DNA of 16,887 nt from Gammaproteobacteria bacterium (GTDB lineage: Bacteria; Pseudomonadota; Gammaproteobacteria; Arenicellales; Arenicellaceae): positions 11,469 through 28,355 of the forward strand of contig DNHK01000418.1 of NCBI GenBank assembly GCA_003485905.1, read 5' to 3'. How positions within the stretch are numbered: the stretch's first letter is position 1; the number at the start of each line of letters is the position of its first letter. The notes beneath the pieces were generated by a model. It did not search any database. It was not told the origin of the DNA and was given only the letters and a program-made list of their open reading frames with translations. The position numbers and the translations under genes were made by a program. Below are positions 1 to 8,574 of this stretch, piece by piece.

Positions 1-57
<57 letters not shown>

Positions 58-64
58 CTAAAAT

Positions 65-91
65 AAAGGGCTCGGTTTTCGAGCCCTTTTT
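65..91 (+). terminator. Rho-independent terminator of tRNA-Pro
   Basis: GGGCTCG (68-74) pairs perfectly with CGAGCCC (80-86) around loop GTTTT and is followed by five T (87-91). An A-run before the stem extends the pairing with the T-tract. It starts eight bases after the tRNA CCA, so it ends the tRNA transcript and separates it from pcm. Confidence 0.93.
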
Positions 92-198
92 GTTTTGTAG
101 GATACTTTCTAAATTGAATCTACCGGTTATTAAAACAAACCTTCCAACCAAGCCCTATACGCATTAAAATTCGCACAACCGATCTGGCAGATGCTATT

Positions 199-204
199 TA
201 TAAT
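199..204 (+). promoter_or_regulatory. Possible -10 element upstream of pcm
   Basis: A perfect TATAAT lies about 50 bases before the pcm start, in the gap after the tRNA terminator where a promoter is expected. I see no convincing -35 hexamer at 16-18 bases upstream, so the assignment is weak. Confidence 0.3.
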
Positions 205-254
205 TTTAGTGGCCGGGTTAATTCTAAAAATAGCGTCAACTTGATAAACCTTCC

Positions 255-917
255 ATGAACTCCACTACGCAAGGTATCGGAATGACCTCTGCGCGCACAC
301 GGAAGCGCCTGATTGCTATTCTGTCTGATGCTGGAATACGAAGCCCCATTGTTCTATCGGCTATGGAAGATGTGCCGCGGCATTTGTTTGTGGACGAAGC
401 GCTAGCGACAAGAGCTTATGAAAACACTGCGCTACCTATCGGGCATGGTCAAACAATTTCACAGCCTTATATTGTGGCGCTAATGTGTGAACAACTACTT
501 AACGCCGCAAGTTCAGGCCCGGTATTAGAAATTGGAACAGGTTGCGGTTATCAGGCAGCCGTGTTGTCAAAATTATTTAAAAAAGTAGTTTCTATTGAGC
601 GTGTGGGTGAACTTTGTCGGCAAGCACGAGATAGATTATTCACCCTAAAATTTCACAATGTACATTGTGTTCACGGTGATGGATTTGACGGATTTGCGGA
701 GCGTGCGCCTTATAGCGGGATAATTGCCGCAGCGGCTAGCGATGATGTGCCCACCGTGTTGCTAGAGCAATTGGCAATGGGTGGCCGATTAGTCATGCCT
801 ATCGATCGTGGAGCAAAGCAGTCTCTTATTGTGATTGATCATGATCAAGGTGGTTTCACGGAAAGAGAGATTGAAACGGTTAAATTCGTGCCACGCGTTT
901 CCGGGGTAACACGATAG
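255..917 (+). CDS. pcm: Protein-L-isoaspartate O-methyltransferase
   Basis: Cytosolic repair enzyme that uses S-adenosylmethionine to methylate isoaspartyl residues in aged proteins, so they can revert to aspartate. The 220-residue product has the family's PIGHGQTISQP segment (about 61-71, with the conserved Ser) and the SAM-binding motif LEIGTGCGYQ (91-100). It ends in the typical RFVP-like strand (KFVPRVSG). The start at 255 keeps GIGMTS, which I recall as upstream of the core in several gammaproteobacterial homologues. The alternative ATG at 282 has a better Shine-Dalgarno-like AAGGT, so the start is uncertain. Pcm normally follows surE, which is absent here; yqaA and nlpD follow. Confidence 0.93.
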   Translation: MNSTTQGIGMTSARTRKRLIAILSDAGIRSPIVLSAMEDVPRHLFVDEALATRAYENTALPIGHGQTISQPYIVALMCEQLLNAASSGPVLEIGTGCGYQAAVLSKLFKKVVSIERVGELCRQARDRLFTLKFHNVHCVHGDGFDGFAERAPYSGIIAAAASDDVPTVLLEQLAMGGRLVMPIDRGAKQSLIVIDHDQGGFTEREIETVKFVPRVSGVTR

Positions 918-998
918 AGCACTTACGTACGATAGTTTTATATAGCCGCACAAATAGTTTGAGAAATAATTTAATAATCTGTCCTAGCGATTAATATT

Positions 999-1589
999 AT
1001 GAGAATCCGTATATTTGAGCCTATTTATCGTCAGGTGATGGTTTGGTCGAGGCATCGATTAGCGCCAGTCTACCTTGGGCTAATCAGCTTTGCTGAATCG
1101 TCTTTTTTTCCAGTGCCGGTGGATGTGATGCTTGCACCAATGGTGTTGGCGAAGCGCAGTGCCGCTTGGCGTTTTGCCTTTATCGCGACTATTACATCAG
1201 TATTAGGGGGAATTGCGGGCTATTTTATTGGTATGTATCTATTTGATAGTATGGGTCAATGGATGTTGGATGCATATCATGCCCATGAACGATTTGAACA
1301 AGTACAAGCGCTATTTTCTGAGTATGGTGTGTGGATTGTGTTTATCGCGGGCTTTACGCCTATTCCGTATAAGGTTTTTACTATTGCATCGGGTGTTATT
1401 GGGGTGGCGTTAATTCCGTTTGTTATTGCATCGTTGTTTGGCCGTGCGGGACGTTTTTTTCTGGTGAGCGCTATAATCTGTTGGGGCGGGCCTGCAATTG
1501 AAGATTCACTTGAAAAATGGGTTGAACGCATCGGGTGGGCGACATTATTGCTGATTGTTTGCGGTTTAGGCATTTCTAAAATGGCGTAA
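999..1589 (+). CDS. yqaA: YqaA-type DedA/VTT-family inner membrane protein
   Basis: A hydrophobic 196-residue protein with several membrane segments. It resembles the YqaA branch of the DedA/SNARE-associated (VTT domain) family. Visible marks are SFAESSFFPVPVDVML (about 30-45), a glycine-rich GGIAGYFIG segment (70-78), FIAGFTPIPYKVFTIASG (115-132) and FGRAGRFFLVS (147-157), all typical of that branch. DedA-family proteins are linked to membrane homeostasis, and some to flipping of lipid carriers; the YqaA substrate is not established. The gene lies 81 bases after pcm and about 100 bases before nlpD, a position I know from other gammaproteobacteria. No clear Shine-Dalgarno is seen before the ATG. 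Confidence 0.85.
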   Translation: MRIRIFEPIYRQVMVWSRHRLAPVYLGLISFAESSFFPVPVDVMLAPMVLAKRSAAWRFAFIATITSVLGGIAGYFIGMYLFDSMGQWMLDAYHAHERFEQVQALFSEYGVWIVFIAGFTPIPYKVFTIASGVIGVALIPFVIASLFGRAGRFFLVSAIICWGGPAIEDSLEKWVERIGWATLLLIVCGLGISKMA

Positions 1590-1687
1590 TTCATTGATGA
1601 CGTACTGATTCTGATGATGCACCGACCCTAGTAAAGCGTATCATTTGTATTTTCAATAATAGGGTTAACTATAGGTCAAATTCAACA

Positions 1688-2527
1688 ATGATGAAGGGTT
1701 CAAAAGGTTGGACTTCTATGCGTAACATGCGCCTCTCGAGTGTATTTGGCTACTTACTGATGTTGCTAATACTTGGCGGATGCGCGAATCCAACGGTGCC
1801 AGTTTCGGAACGCGATACGCTTAGCGTGCGTGAAGAGGTTGAGTTACTGGGTGGTAGTGTGATTCGAATCGTGCAGCAAGGTGATACTTTGTACAGTGTT
1901 GCTTTTGATGCTGGGATAGATTTTCGGCAGTTGGCACAATGGAATCGTATTGGTGAGCCGTACATCATTTCTGTTGGACAACGAATACGGCTAACCAAGC
2001 CTGATAATTTTGTGGCTCGTGCAACGGGTCCAAATTCGAGCAGTGGTGGTGGGTTAAATGCATCTTCACGCGCTGGGGGCACCAGCGGCTCGACGGTGAG
2101 TTCGCGTTCGGTATCCAGCAGTACTAGAGCTTCATCGATAAGTGCTGGGGCCACACCCACTTCCTGGTTATGGCCAGTCACTGGTAAAGTTATTGGAACT
2201 TATAACCCGAGCGTTGGACGCAAAGGAATCGATATTGCCGGCGCGGCAGGTTCGACCATCAAAGCTGCTGCGAGTGGTCGAGTGGTTTACTCTGGCACTG
2301 GTCTTCGTGGTTATGGCGAAATGCTGATCTTAAAACATAGTGAAGAGTTTCTTAGTGCGTACGCTCATAATCGACGTATTTTGGTTAAGGAGGGTGAGCA
2401 AGTTCAGCAGGGTCAAAAGATTGCCGAATTGGGTAATTCGGGTACGGATAAATATATGCTTCACTTTGAGATACGACGTTTAGGCCAGCCCGTTGATCCG
2501 AGTCAATACCTTCCGCGTCCGGGCTAA
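1688..2527 (+). CDS. nlpD: NlpD-like lipoprotein, LysM plus degenerate LytM/M23 domain
   Basis: Outer-membrane lipoprotein that in characterised species activates the amidase AmiC during septal peptidoglycan splitting. A lipoprotein signal ends in lipobox LGGC with the lipidated Cys at about residue 32. A LysM peptidoglycan-binding domain follows (about 58-104), then a Ser/Gly/Thr-rich linker (115-155) and a C-terminal M23 domain (about 160-275). The M23 zinc ligands are incomplete: the first His of HxxxD is Arg178 (RKGID), and HxH reads MLH (257-259). This matches non-catalytic NlpD/EnvC activators. Starts at 1688, 1691 or 1718 are possible; 1718 gives the more usual signal peptide length. 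rpoS, the usual next gene, is missing. Confidence 0.92.
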   Translation: MMKGSKGWTSMRNMRLSSVFGYLLMLLILGGCANPTVPVSERDTLSVREEVELLGGSVIRIVQQGDTLYSVAFDAGIDFRQLAQWNRIGEPYIISVGQRIRLTKPDNFVARATGPNSSSGGGLNASSRAGGTSGSTVSSRSVSSSTRASSISAGATPTSWLWPVTGKVIGTYNPSVGRKGIDIAGAAGSTIKAAASGRVVYSGTGLRGYGEMLILKHSEEFLSAYAHNRRILVKEGEQVQQGQKIAELGNSGTDKYMLHFEIRRLGQPVDPSQYLPRPG

Positions 2528-2727
2528 CTTTTTCGAGTAAAAACCTTGTGGGATTAACGACATTTCATTAAGACGAAGATACAATACCGTCTGACTTATA
2601 AAGCCGCCGAAGTTTGTCTAGCCGCTGGCCTAAACTTATTTGATTCAAGCATTGTTAAACATTCTTTTGCCAAACGGGTAACCCGAAATCACCGCAACAA
2701 CACGTCTCGTTCGCACTAACCAATACC

Positions 2728-3948
2728 ATGGCTGATACCACTAACGATTTTCCTCGAATAAAGCGCTTGCCGCCCTACGTTTTTAATATCGTTAATGAGT
2801 TGAAAGCGGAGGCGCGTAAGCGGGGCGAAGATATAATCGATTTCGGGATGGGGAATCCTGATCAAGCAACTCCTCAGCCAATTATTGATAAATTATGTGA
2901 AGCGGCTCAACGCCAAGATACGCATCGCTATTCTTTATCCAAAGGCATACCGCGCTTACGAAAGGCAATTTGTAGTTGGTATAAGCGTCGTTACAACGTA
3001 AGCCTGGATCCCGATAGCGAAGCAATTGTTACGATCGGTTCAAAGGAGGGGCTTGCCCATTTGGCATTGGCAACAGTAGAGCCTGGCGATGCCGTATTAG
3101 TCCCGAACCCTGCGTATCCCATACATCCTTATGGGTTCGTAATTGCGGGAGCTGATATCCGTCACGTTCCTTTAACTCCAGATGTTGATTTTTTTGAAGA
3201 ATTAGAAAGAGCCATACGGAATGCATGGCCTAAACCAAAAATGCTGGTGTTGAATTTTCCGAGTAACCCGACCGGAGACTGCGTTGATTTGGAGTTTTTT
3301 GAAAAGGTCGTTGCAGTCGCAAGAGAGCATGGGATTTGGGTTATTCATGATCTGGCCTATGCAGACATCGTATTCGATGGGTATAAAGCACCATCGATAC
3401 TCGAGGTCGAAGGGGCTATGGATGTTGCAGTGGAGTTTTTTAGCTTATCGAAAAGTTTCAATATGCCCGGGTGGCGTGTCGGATTTATGGTGGGTAATCG
3501 GGAGCTTGTTGGGGCATTAGCTCGAATGAAATCATACCTTGATTATGGAATGTTTACGCCTATACAGGTTGCTGCGATATTGGCGCTAGAGTCACCTGAT
3601 TCCGATAAATGGTCCAGCGAAATTCGGGACATGTATCAGGATAGGAGAGACACTTTGTGCGATGGATTGCAGACCGCGGGTTGGCCGGTGATACCTCCTA
3701 AAGCGACGATGTTTCTGTGGGCAAAAATACCTGAGCCGTTTAATTTAATGGGCTCCCTAGAATTTAGCAAAATGTTAATTAATCAAGCTGGCGTTGCTGT
3801 GTCTCCAGGAATAGGTTTCGGTGAATATGGTGATGGATATGTACGTTTTGCCTTAATCGAAAACAAACACCGGATTCGTCAAGCATGCAAAGGCATCAAG
3901 AACGTTTTTAAGAACCCTAAGGCAGCTTTAGCTGCTCACTCTGCGTAA
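2728..3948 (+). CDS. alaC: AlaC-like aminotransferase (glutamate-pyruvate transaminase)
   Basis: A 406-residue PLP-dependent class I/II aminotransferase, close to the usual AlaC length. AlaC interconverts pyruvate/glutamate and alanine/2-oxoglutarate in the cytosol. [11 protein letters not shown] (39-49) is the substrate-side motif, NFPSNPTG (176-183) is the family signature, HDLAYAD (207-213) carries the cofactor-contacting Asp and Tyr, and [12 protein letters not shown] (239-250) holds the PLP Lys242. AlaC and related transaminases cannot be separated with certainty by eye, but the start ([12 protein letters not shown]) and the position directly before hom, an arrangement known in other Proteobacteria, favour AlaC. 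No strong Shine-Dalgarno precedes the ATG. Confidence 0.88.
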   Translation: MADTTNDFPRIKRLPPYVFNIVNELKAEARKRGEDIIDFGMGNPDQATPQPIIDKLCEAAQRQDTHRYSLSKGIPRLRKAICSWYKRRYNVSLDPDSEAIVTIGSKEGLAHLALATVEPGDAVLVPNPAYPIHPYGFVIAGADIRHVPLTPDVDFFEELERAIRNAWPKPKMLVLNFPSNPTGDCVDLEFFEKVVAVAREHGIWVIHDLAYADIVFDGYKAPSILEVEGAMDVAVEFFSLSKSFNMPGWRVGFMVGNRELVGALARMKSYLDYGMFTPIQVAAILALESPDSDKWSSEIRDMYQDRRDTLCDGLQTAGWPVIPPKATMFLWAKIPEPFNLMGSLEFSKMLINQAGVAVSPGIGFGEYGDGYVRFALIENKHRIRQACKGIKNVFKNPKAALAAHSA

Positions 3949-4002
3949 GCAGCTTCCAGTTAGTGATATTCGGATACATTAGTTTAGATCGGTGATTCAA
4001 AA

Positions 4003-5310
4003 GTGACAGACGTTATAAAGATAGGGTTATTGGGATTGGGCACCGTTGGCGGAGGTACAGTTAACGTTATTCAGCGAAATGCCGCTGAAATTACCCGACG
4101 AACCGGCAAGTCACTGCAAATAGTTGCAGCAGCGGTTCGCGACATTAATGCAGACCGGATTTGCAGTACTGATGCACTCGAGCTTACTGAGGATGCGCTG
4201 AGCATTGTCGATAACCCTGAGATCGATATCGTCGTTGAATTGATGGGTGGTACCGATGCAGCATTTGACCTGGTAATAAGAGCGATCGGCAATGGCAAGC
4301 ATGTAGTGACCGCTAATAAGGCGCTGATTGCCATACGCGGGAATGAAATTGTTCAGGCAGCCGAACAAGCTAAAGTTATGGTGGCTTTTGAGGCTGCTGT
4401 TGCCGGTAGCATCGGTATTATTAAAGCGCTTCGCGAGGGGTTTTCTGGAAATCAGATTCGGTCAGTTGCCGGCATTATTAATGGTACCGGCAATTACATT
4501 TTGACAGCGATGGGTGATGAGCATCGTGATTTCTCGGATGTATTGGCAGAAGCACAAGCGCTTGGGTATGCAGAAGCTGATCCCTCATTTGATGTTGATG
4601 GAATTGATGCCGCGCATAAGTTGACAATAATGGCCTCACTCAGCTTTGGGATGCCGTTATGTTTTGATCAGGTTTTTACTCAAGGCATTCGAGACATCAC
4701 ACTCGCTGATATTCAAATGGCCGATGAGTTTGGTTACCGCATAAAGCACTTGGGTATTGCGAGACGCACTGAAGATGGGGTGGAGCTGCGGGTACATCCG
4801 ACCTTGGTGTCTAAAGAACACCTTTTAGCTAATGTAAACGGAGTAATGAATGCTGTTTATGTGGATGCTGACGCCGCTGGCCCGAGTCTCTTATACGGTG
4901 CTGGCGCTGGGGCCGATCCCACTGCATCATCGATTGTTGCGGATCTTGTCGATGTTGCTAGAAGTATGGGTTCTCCGGCAACACATGTTCCGACGCTAGG
5001 GTTTCAGGCAAGTCAGGTTGAAGAGTTAGCCGTTGTGCCTCAAGCCTCTTTTAGAAGTGCTTATTTTTTACGAATGGAAGTAACGGACCAACCCGGTGTG
5101 TTAGCTGAAATCTCGAGTATTTTTGCAGCGCTTGGAGTTAGTATTGAAGCAGTCAATCAAAAAGAACCACCGCGCGGTGCTGACACTGCGTCGATTAGCT
5201 TGATTACTCAGTTGACCGATGAAGCAAAAATTATTAATGCGATTGGTAAGCTGGAAGACTTGTCGCAGGTCGCGAGTGCCGTTAATCTAATCCGCGTTGA
5301 ACAGTTTTAA
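4003..5310 (+). CDS. hom: Homoserine dehydrogenase
   Basis: Reduces aspartate semialdehyde to homoserine with NAD(P)H, the branch step towards threonine and methionine. The 435-residue protein is the monofunctional form, with no fused aspartokinase. The N-terminal Rossmann motif is GLLGLGTVGGG (8-18). TANKALIA (about 103-110) and the catalytic region YAEADPSFDVDGIDAAHKL (about 190-208) follow. A C-terminal ACT domain (about 350-430, beginning YFLRMEVTDQPGVLAEI) fits feedback control by threonine, as in other monofunctional enzymes. The start is GTG at 4003, 54 bases after alaC, and thrC follows after 121 bases, so this is a threonine block. Confidence 0.96.
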   Translation: MTDVIKIGLLGLGTVGGGTVNVIQRNAAEITRRTGKSLQIVAAAVRDINADRICSTDALELTEDALSIVDNPEIDIVVELMGGTDAAFDLVIRAIGNGKHVVTANKALIAIRGNEIVQAAEQAKVMVAFEAAVAGSIGIIKALREGFSGNQIRSVAGIINGTGNYILTAMGDEHRDFSDVLAEAQALGYAEADPSFDVDGIDAAHKLTIMASLSFGMPLCFDQVFTQGIRDITLADIQMADEFGYRIKHLGIARRTEDGVELRVHPTLVSKEHLLANVNGVMNAVYVDADAAGPSLLYGAGAGADPTASSIVADLVDVARSMGSPATHVPTLGFQASQVEELAVVPQASFRSAYFLRMEVTDQPGVLAEISSIFAALGVSIEAVNQKEPPRGADTASISLITQLTDEAKIINAIGKLEDLSQVASAVNLIRVEQF

Positions 5311-5421
5311 TTTACCGCTCAGTTTTGACTTAACCATTTTATCTAAATACTTTTGGGTATAGCGGAATGAGTAAATCAATGGGCTTATTAACGAATAAAA
5401 ATAATTTGCCAGGAAAGCTTT

Positions 5422-5427
5422 GGAGAG
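5422..5427 (+). promoter_or_regulatory. Ribosome binding site deciding the thrC start
   Basis: GGAGAG sits a few bases before ATG 5432 and includes part of the alternative TTG 5420 start, so it supports initiation at 5432. Confidence 0.7.
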
Positions 5428-5431
5428 AAAC

Positions 5432-6553
5432 ATGCATTACACCGGACTAATCGATAAATACCGCTCTCGGATGCCGTTATCGCCAGGCACTCCCGCCGTA
5501 AGTTTGAGTGAGGGGAATACACCACTAATTAAACTAAATAATATCCCGAAAGACCTCGGAATTGATGTCGACCTATATGTTAAGTACGAAGGTCTTAATC
5601 CGACTGGGTCTTTCAAAGATCGAGGGATGACTGTTGCCGTAACGCGAGCAGCAGAGCTTGGCAGTAAATCGATTATTTGTGCTTCTACCGGCAATACATC
5701 CGCATCTGCGGCTGCATATGCAGCGCGCGCTGGGATGACGGCATTTGTGTTAATTCCGGATGGTAAGATTGCGCTGGGCAAGCTGGCTCAAGCAATGATG
5801 CACGGTGCGCAAATTATTCAGATTCGGGGAAACTTTGATGACGGTATGCAGTTGGTTAAGGAGATTTCTGCGGATGCACCGATTACATTGGTCAATTCTG
5901 TGAATCCTTATCGAACGCAAGGTCAGAAAACCGCTGCGTTTGAGGTGGTTGACGCACTCGGTAGGGCTCCTGACTACCATTGTTTGCCGGTAGGTAACGC
6001 AGGCAATGTATCTGCATATTGGATGGGTTATACAGAATATAGCTCCGACGCGGATAGCCCATGGAGTGCATCAACGCGTGAGCCGGATGCTAATTTTCCA
6101 TACTTTCGAGAAAAGATAGTAGATTCGAGACCAATAATGGTTGGGTACCAAGCTGCAGGCGCTGCCCCGTTAGTTAATGGCGCACCTATGGATAACCCGG
6201 AAACAATAGCGACGGCAATCAGAATTGGTCGACCGCAATCGTGGGATCACGCGATTGCAGCTCGTGATGAATCTGGCGGATGGTTTGATGCCATGACCGA
6301 TGAGGAGATTTTAACCGCGCAAAAATTATTGGCGAGTCGTGAGGGAGTATTTGTTGAGCCTGCGTCTGCCGCTTCTATTGCTGGGGTAATGCAGGATCTG
6401 AAGTCTGAAAAAATTCCGGCCGGGAGCACGATTGTTTGTACCGTAACGGGGCACGGTCTCAAAGATCCTGATACAGCCGTGGCGCAGTCTGCAACTCCTG
6501 TAACCGTCGACGCGAATCTTGATGCTGTTAAGCGTTTAATACTGGCGGAGTAG
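5432..6553 (+). CDS. thrC: Threonine synthase
   Basis: PLP-dependent lyase that converts O-phosphohomoserine to threonine, the last step of the pathway begun by the upstream hom. The 373-residue product has SEGNTPL (26-32), the PLP-lysine motif GSFKDRG with Lys62, [12 protein letters not shown] (phosphate-binding, about 86-97) and [12 protein letters not shown] chose ATG 5432 because GGAGAG at 5422-5427 is a well-placed Shine-Dalgarno; a frame-extending TTG at 5420 overlaps that site and is unlikely. The length and motifs fit the short class of bacterial threonine synthase rather than the long E. coli/yeast type. Confidence 0.96.
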   Translation: MHYTGLIDKYRSRMPLSPGTPAVSLSEGNTPLIKLNNIPKDLGIDVDLYVKYEGLNPTGSFKDRGMTVAVTRAAELGSKSIICASTGNTSASAAAYAARAGMTAFVLIPDGKIALGKLAQAMMHGAQIIQIRGNFDDGMQLVKEISADAPITLVNSVNPYRTQGQKTAAFEVVDALGRAPDYHCLPVGNAGNVSAYWMGYTEYSSDADSPWSASTREPDANFPYFREKIVDSRPIMVGYQAAGAAPLVNGAPMDNPETIATAIRIGRPQSWDHAIAARDESGGWFDAMTDEEILTAQKLLASREGVFVEPASAASIAGVMQDLKSEKIPAGSTIVCTVTGHGLKDPDTAVAQSATPVTVDANLDAVKRLILAE

Positions 6554-6671
6554 TAATTTCGATTGGTATTTTTACCGACTATTAAAATATATTAGAGCTT
6601 GCTTAAATATCTAGGAACTTAATGCATTAATGCGGCATAATCAGAGGGGAAAATTACGGTTGTCCTAACTT

Positions 6672-7046
6672 GTGACTATACGACTAACTAAATTGGTTAA
6701 CCGATGGTGCTGCATTTTTATGCTAGCCCTGTCTGCAGCAGCCTCCCCGGCTTGGGCGCAGGTTGACGGGACAGCTCCCGCTGGACAAAGTGATCAAATA
6801 ACTCTCAATCTACAGGACGTAGATATTCGAGTACTCATCAATACAGTTGCAGAAGTTACCGGACGTAACTTCGTAGTGGACCCTCGAGTAAAGGTTTGGG
6901 TGCTTCCTCGAAAAGTAAATGCGCTTCGTCGAAAAACAAAACAAATTTTGGTTTTTCTGCATCTCCGACTTCTGGCAGTGTTTCAAATAATTCAGACAGT
7001 AGCCACAACAAGAAGTTCGCATATAACTTGGGAGAGGTCTGCATGA
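6672..7046 (+). pseudogene. gspD: Truncated type II secretion secretin GspD (N-terminal fragment)
   Basis: Only the first 74 codons (6672-6894) look like GspD, the outer-membrane secretin of type II secretion. There is a signal peptide ending AWA before Gln30, then the start of the N0 domain: ITLNLQDVDIRVLINTVAEV (43-62) and NFVVDPRVK (67-74). In intact secretins the next residues are typically GKVTV; here the frame passes into the reverse complement of a HerA-like gene, giving about 50 unrelated residues to a stop at 7046. The start is GTG 6672 without a close Shine-Dalgarno. Full-length GspD is about 650-700 residues, so this fragment cannot form a channel. It lies 118 bases after thrC with no gspC upstream. 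Confidence 0.85.
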
Positions 7047-7734
7047 CTTTGGTTACGTCAAGAATATTGATAACCCCCCGTCCTGAAAAATCACTAGCCA
7101 TCAAGTCATTAAGGTTTATCGCTGGTTCACCCATGAAGATTTCGGCACCTTGTTCTTCAAGTACTAATAAGCCTCGTTGAATAGCACCAATACTGGCATT
7201 AGTTATATTTCCATATTCGCCTTTTAGTTCCTTTGAGTGTTCACTCATCCAGTTCAGTAAATCCCGTAAATCTACTAAGTCTAAAAGCAACCAACCATTG
7301 TCATCAGCAATTTTGAAACACGAATACAATATTCCTGTTTGGGTATCGTTCAATTCGAGCATATTGGATAACAAGAGCGGTCCCATATCGGAAACTGTGG
7401 CTCTTAAAGGATGGCCAGCGTTGCCAAATAAGTCCCAAAACACCACCGGTGATGGTTGCGCTCGAAAATCTTGCATATTAATAAAGTCTATACGCTCGTC
7501 GATTTTATGGTGTGGTTTCGCGGGTTTCCCTAGGCCACTTAAATCACCTTTTACGTCCGCTAAAAGGACTGGTACGCCTAGCTTTGAAAACCCTTCTGCG
7601 AGAACTTGTAGAGAAATTGTCTTTCCTGTGCCTGTGGCTCCAGCGATCATGCCGTGGCGATTAGCCATTTTGGCCGGCATAATGATCTGCTTATCTCCGT
7701 TTCCGCCAAGTAAAATTGAAGCTATGTCAGTCAT
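6856..7734 (-). pseudogene. HerA-like ATPase (DUF853/YjgR type), C-terminally truncated
   Basis: From ATG 7734 (an in-frame TTG lies just before it at 7737) the product is 292 residues, against about 500 for this family. The start (ASILLGGNGDKQIIMPAKMANRHGMI in overlapping outline) is characteristic. Walker A is GATGTGKT (32-39), Walker B is FVLFFDE (264-270), and AHLLFEEAPKPLLE follows to about residue 284. The last eight residues come from the reverse complement of gspD. The lost C-terminal half would normally hold the remaining RecA-like core, including the arginine-finger region, so the product is probably inactive. The cellular role of this family is unclear; HerA proteins are hexameric DNA-translocating ATPases. 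Confidence 0.85.
6883..6894. other. Junction of gspD and HerA-like fragments, with shared 12-mer
   Basis: CTCGAGTAAAGG fits both genes. On the plus strand it encodes part of the conserved DPRVK-G of GspD; on the minus strand it encodes the PLLE that follows the Walker B region of the HerA-like protein. To the left only gspD is recognisable, and to the right only the antisense HerA-like gene. One shared copy at the joint is what recombination between short direct repeats would leave. Confidence 0.7.
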
Positions 7735-7845
7735 CAAAGGTTCTCAATTGTTGTGTTAAGTTGGTCGGTTCATGCGGTTGTTCGACGCATATATTAGTTC
7801 AAGCCCGCATCTTGGATGCTAGCAATAGCGCATCTATTTGTCCTG

Positions 7846-7851
7846 TATAAT
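7846..7851 (+). promoter_or_regulatory. Possible -10 element of the folE promoter
   Basis: A perfect TATAAT about 105 bases before the folE start, in the divergent gap between folE and the HerA-like gene. No clear -35 hexamer is seen at the right distance. If used, transcription would begin near 7858, just before the paired elements at 7864-7906. Confidence 0.35.
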
Positions 7852-7863
7852 TTCGGTGTTGCA

Positions 7864-7906
7864 CAGCGTATATGAGACCATTAACCTAATCTATGCGCTG
7901 GGTCTC
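7864..7906 (+). promoter_or_regulatory. folE leader: two mutually exclusive RNA stems
   Basis: CAGCGTATA (7864-7872) pairs with TATGCGCTG (7892-7900) over nine positions with one G-U pair. GAGACC (7874-7879), inside that loop, pairs perfectly with GGTCTC (7901-7906), which directly abuts the first stem. With no nucleotides left to bridge the nine-pair stem, a simultaneous pseudoknot looks sterically difficult, so they are more likely alternatives. A regulatory role is inferred. Tetrahydrofolate-sensing leaders before folE are known in Proteobacteria, but I cannot match this RNA to that consensus from memory. Confidence 0.4.
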
Positions 7907-7956
7907 TAGCTGTGTAGAATGCTTGTATTGGATTTAGGCTAGCAAGTGGGAGTTTT

Positions 7957-8514
7957 GTGAAAACTGACAAACTAGAAGAAAATTATCGAGAAATTCTACT
8001 CGGAATTGGTGAAGATTTAAGTCGTGATGGTTTGTTGGCAACCCCTGCCAGGGCAGCACGTGCTATGCAGTTCTTGACACAAGGCTACGGTAAAGAGCTG
8101 GATGAAGTCGTAAATAACGCGATTTTTGAATCTTCTAATGATCAGATGGTGGTCGTACAGGATATCGAGGTTTACTCACTGTGTGAGCATCACGTACTGC
8201 CCTTTTTAGGACGTTGTCATGTTGGGTATTTGCCAACTGGTAAGGTTATTGGTCTGTCCAAGATTGCTCGCATTGTTGACATGTATGCTCGTCGACTCCA
8301 AATTCAAGAGGGATTGACTCAACAAATTGCCGAGGCAGTTATGAAGGTCACCGGTGCGCGCGGGGTGGGGGTGCTAATGGATTGTAAGCATATGTGCATG
8401 ATGATGCGCGGTGTTGAGAAACAGAATTCGTCGATGAAAACTTCGGTGATGTTGGGAAACTTTCGGTCTGATGAAGCAACTCGTGCTGAGTTCTTAAGCC
8501 TTGTATCAATTTAG
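7957..8514 (+). CDS. folE: GTP cyclohydrolase I
   Basis: Cytosolic enzyme that opens the GTP imidazole ring to give 7,8-dihydroneopterin triphosphate, the first step of folate synthesis. In Proteobacteria it can also feed queuosine synthesis. The 185-residue product has the zinc-binding [10 protein letters not shown] (74-83, Cys76 and His79) and HMCMMMRGV (145-153, third ligand Cys147). Both are intact, so this is the zinc-dependent FolE1 type. The start is GTG 7957 with GGGAG at 7948-7952, a rather short spacing. The gene stands apart from other folate genes; a structured leader precedes it. Confidence 0.96.
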   Translation: MKTDKLEENYREILLGIGEDLSRDGLLATPARAARAMQFLTQGYGKELDEVVNNAIFESSNDQMVVVQDIEVYSLCEHHVLPFLGRCHVGYLPTGKVIGLSKIARIVDMYARRLQIQEGLTQQIAEAVMKVTGARGVGVLMDCKHMCMMMRGVEKQNSSMKTSVMLGNFRSDEATRAEFLSLVSI

Positions 8515-8574
8515 GTCTAAGTATTTTGGTTTAGTTATAGATTTATCGCGTTCGACGCGGTAGGAGAAAAGTAT

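Noticed and set aside
1625..1680. ACCCTA/TAGGGT pairing between yqaA and nlpD as a terminator
   Set aside because: The loop is long and no T-run follows; chance pairing is likely.
5325..5353. TTGACT at 5325-5330 as -35 of a thrC promoter
   Set aside because: The hexamer at the right spacing (TACTTT) is a poor -10, so I did not call a promoter.
5367..5450. 28-codon frame (ATG 5367) before thrC, considered as a threonine leader peptide
   Set aside because: It has only scattered Thr and Ile codons, overlaps the thrC start, and no attenuator hairpin with a T-run follows.
6896..7180. Open plus-strand frame of 94 codons over the HerA-like fragment
   Set aside because: It is the antisense shadow of the ATPase gene, whose Walker A and B motifs are clear on the minus strand; the Ser-rich translation has no recognisable domain.
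7298..7759. Long plus-strand frame of 153 codons
   Set aside because: It also lies fully antisense to the HerA-like N-terminal region, and its translation resembles no family.
7864..7906. H-type pseudoknot in the folE leader
   Set aside because: The two stems interlock, but no nucleotides remain to cross the nine-pair stem, so I report alternative hairpins instead.
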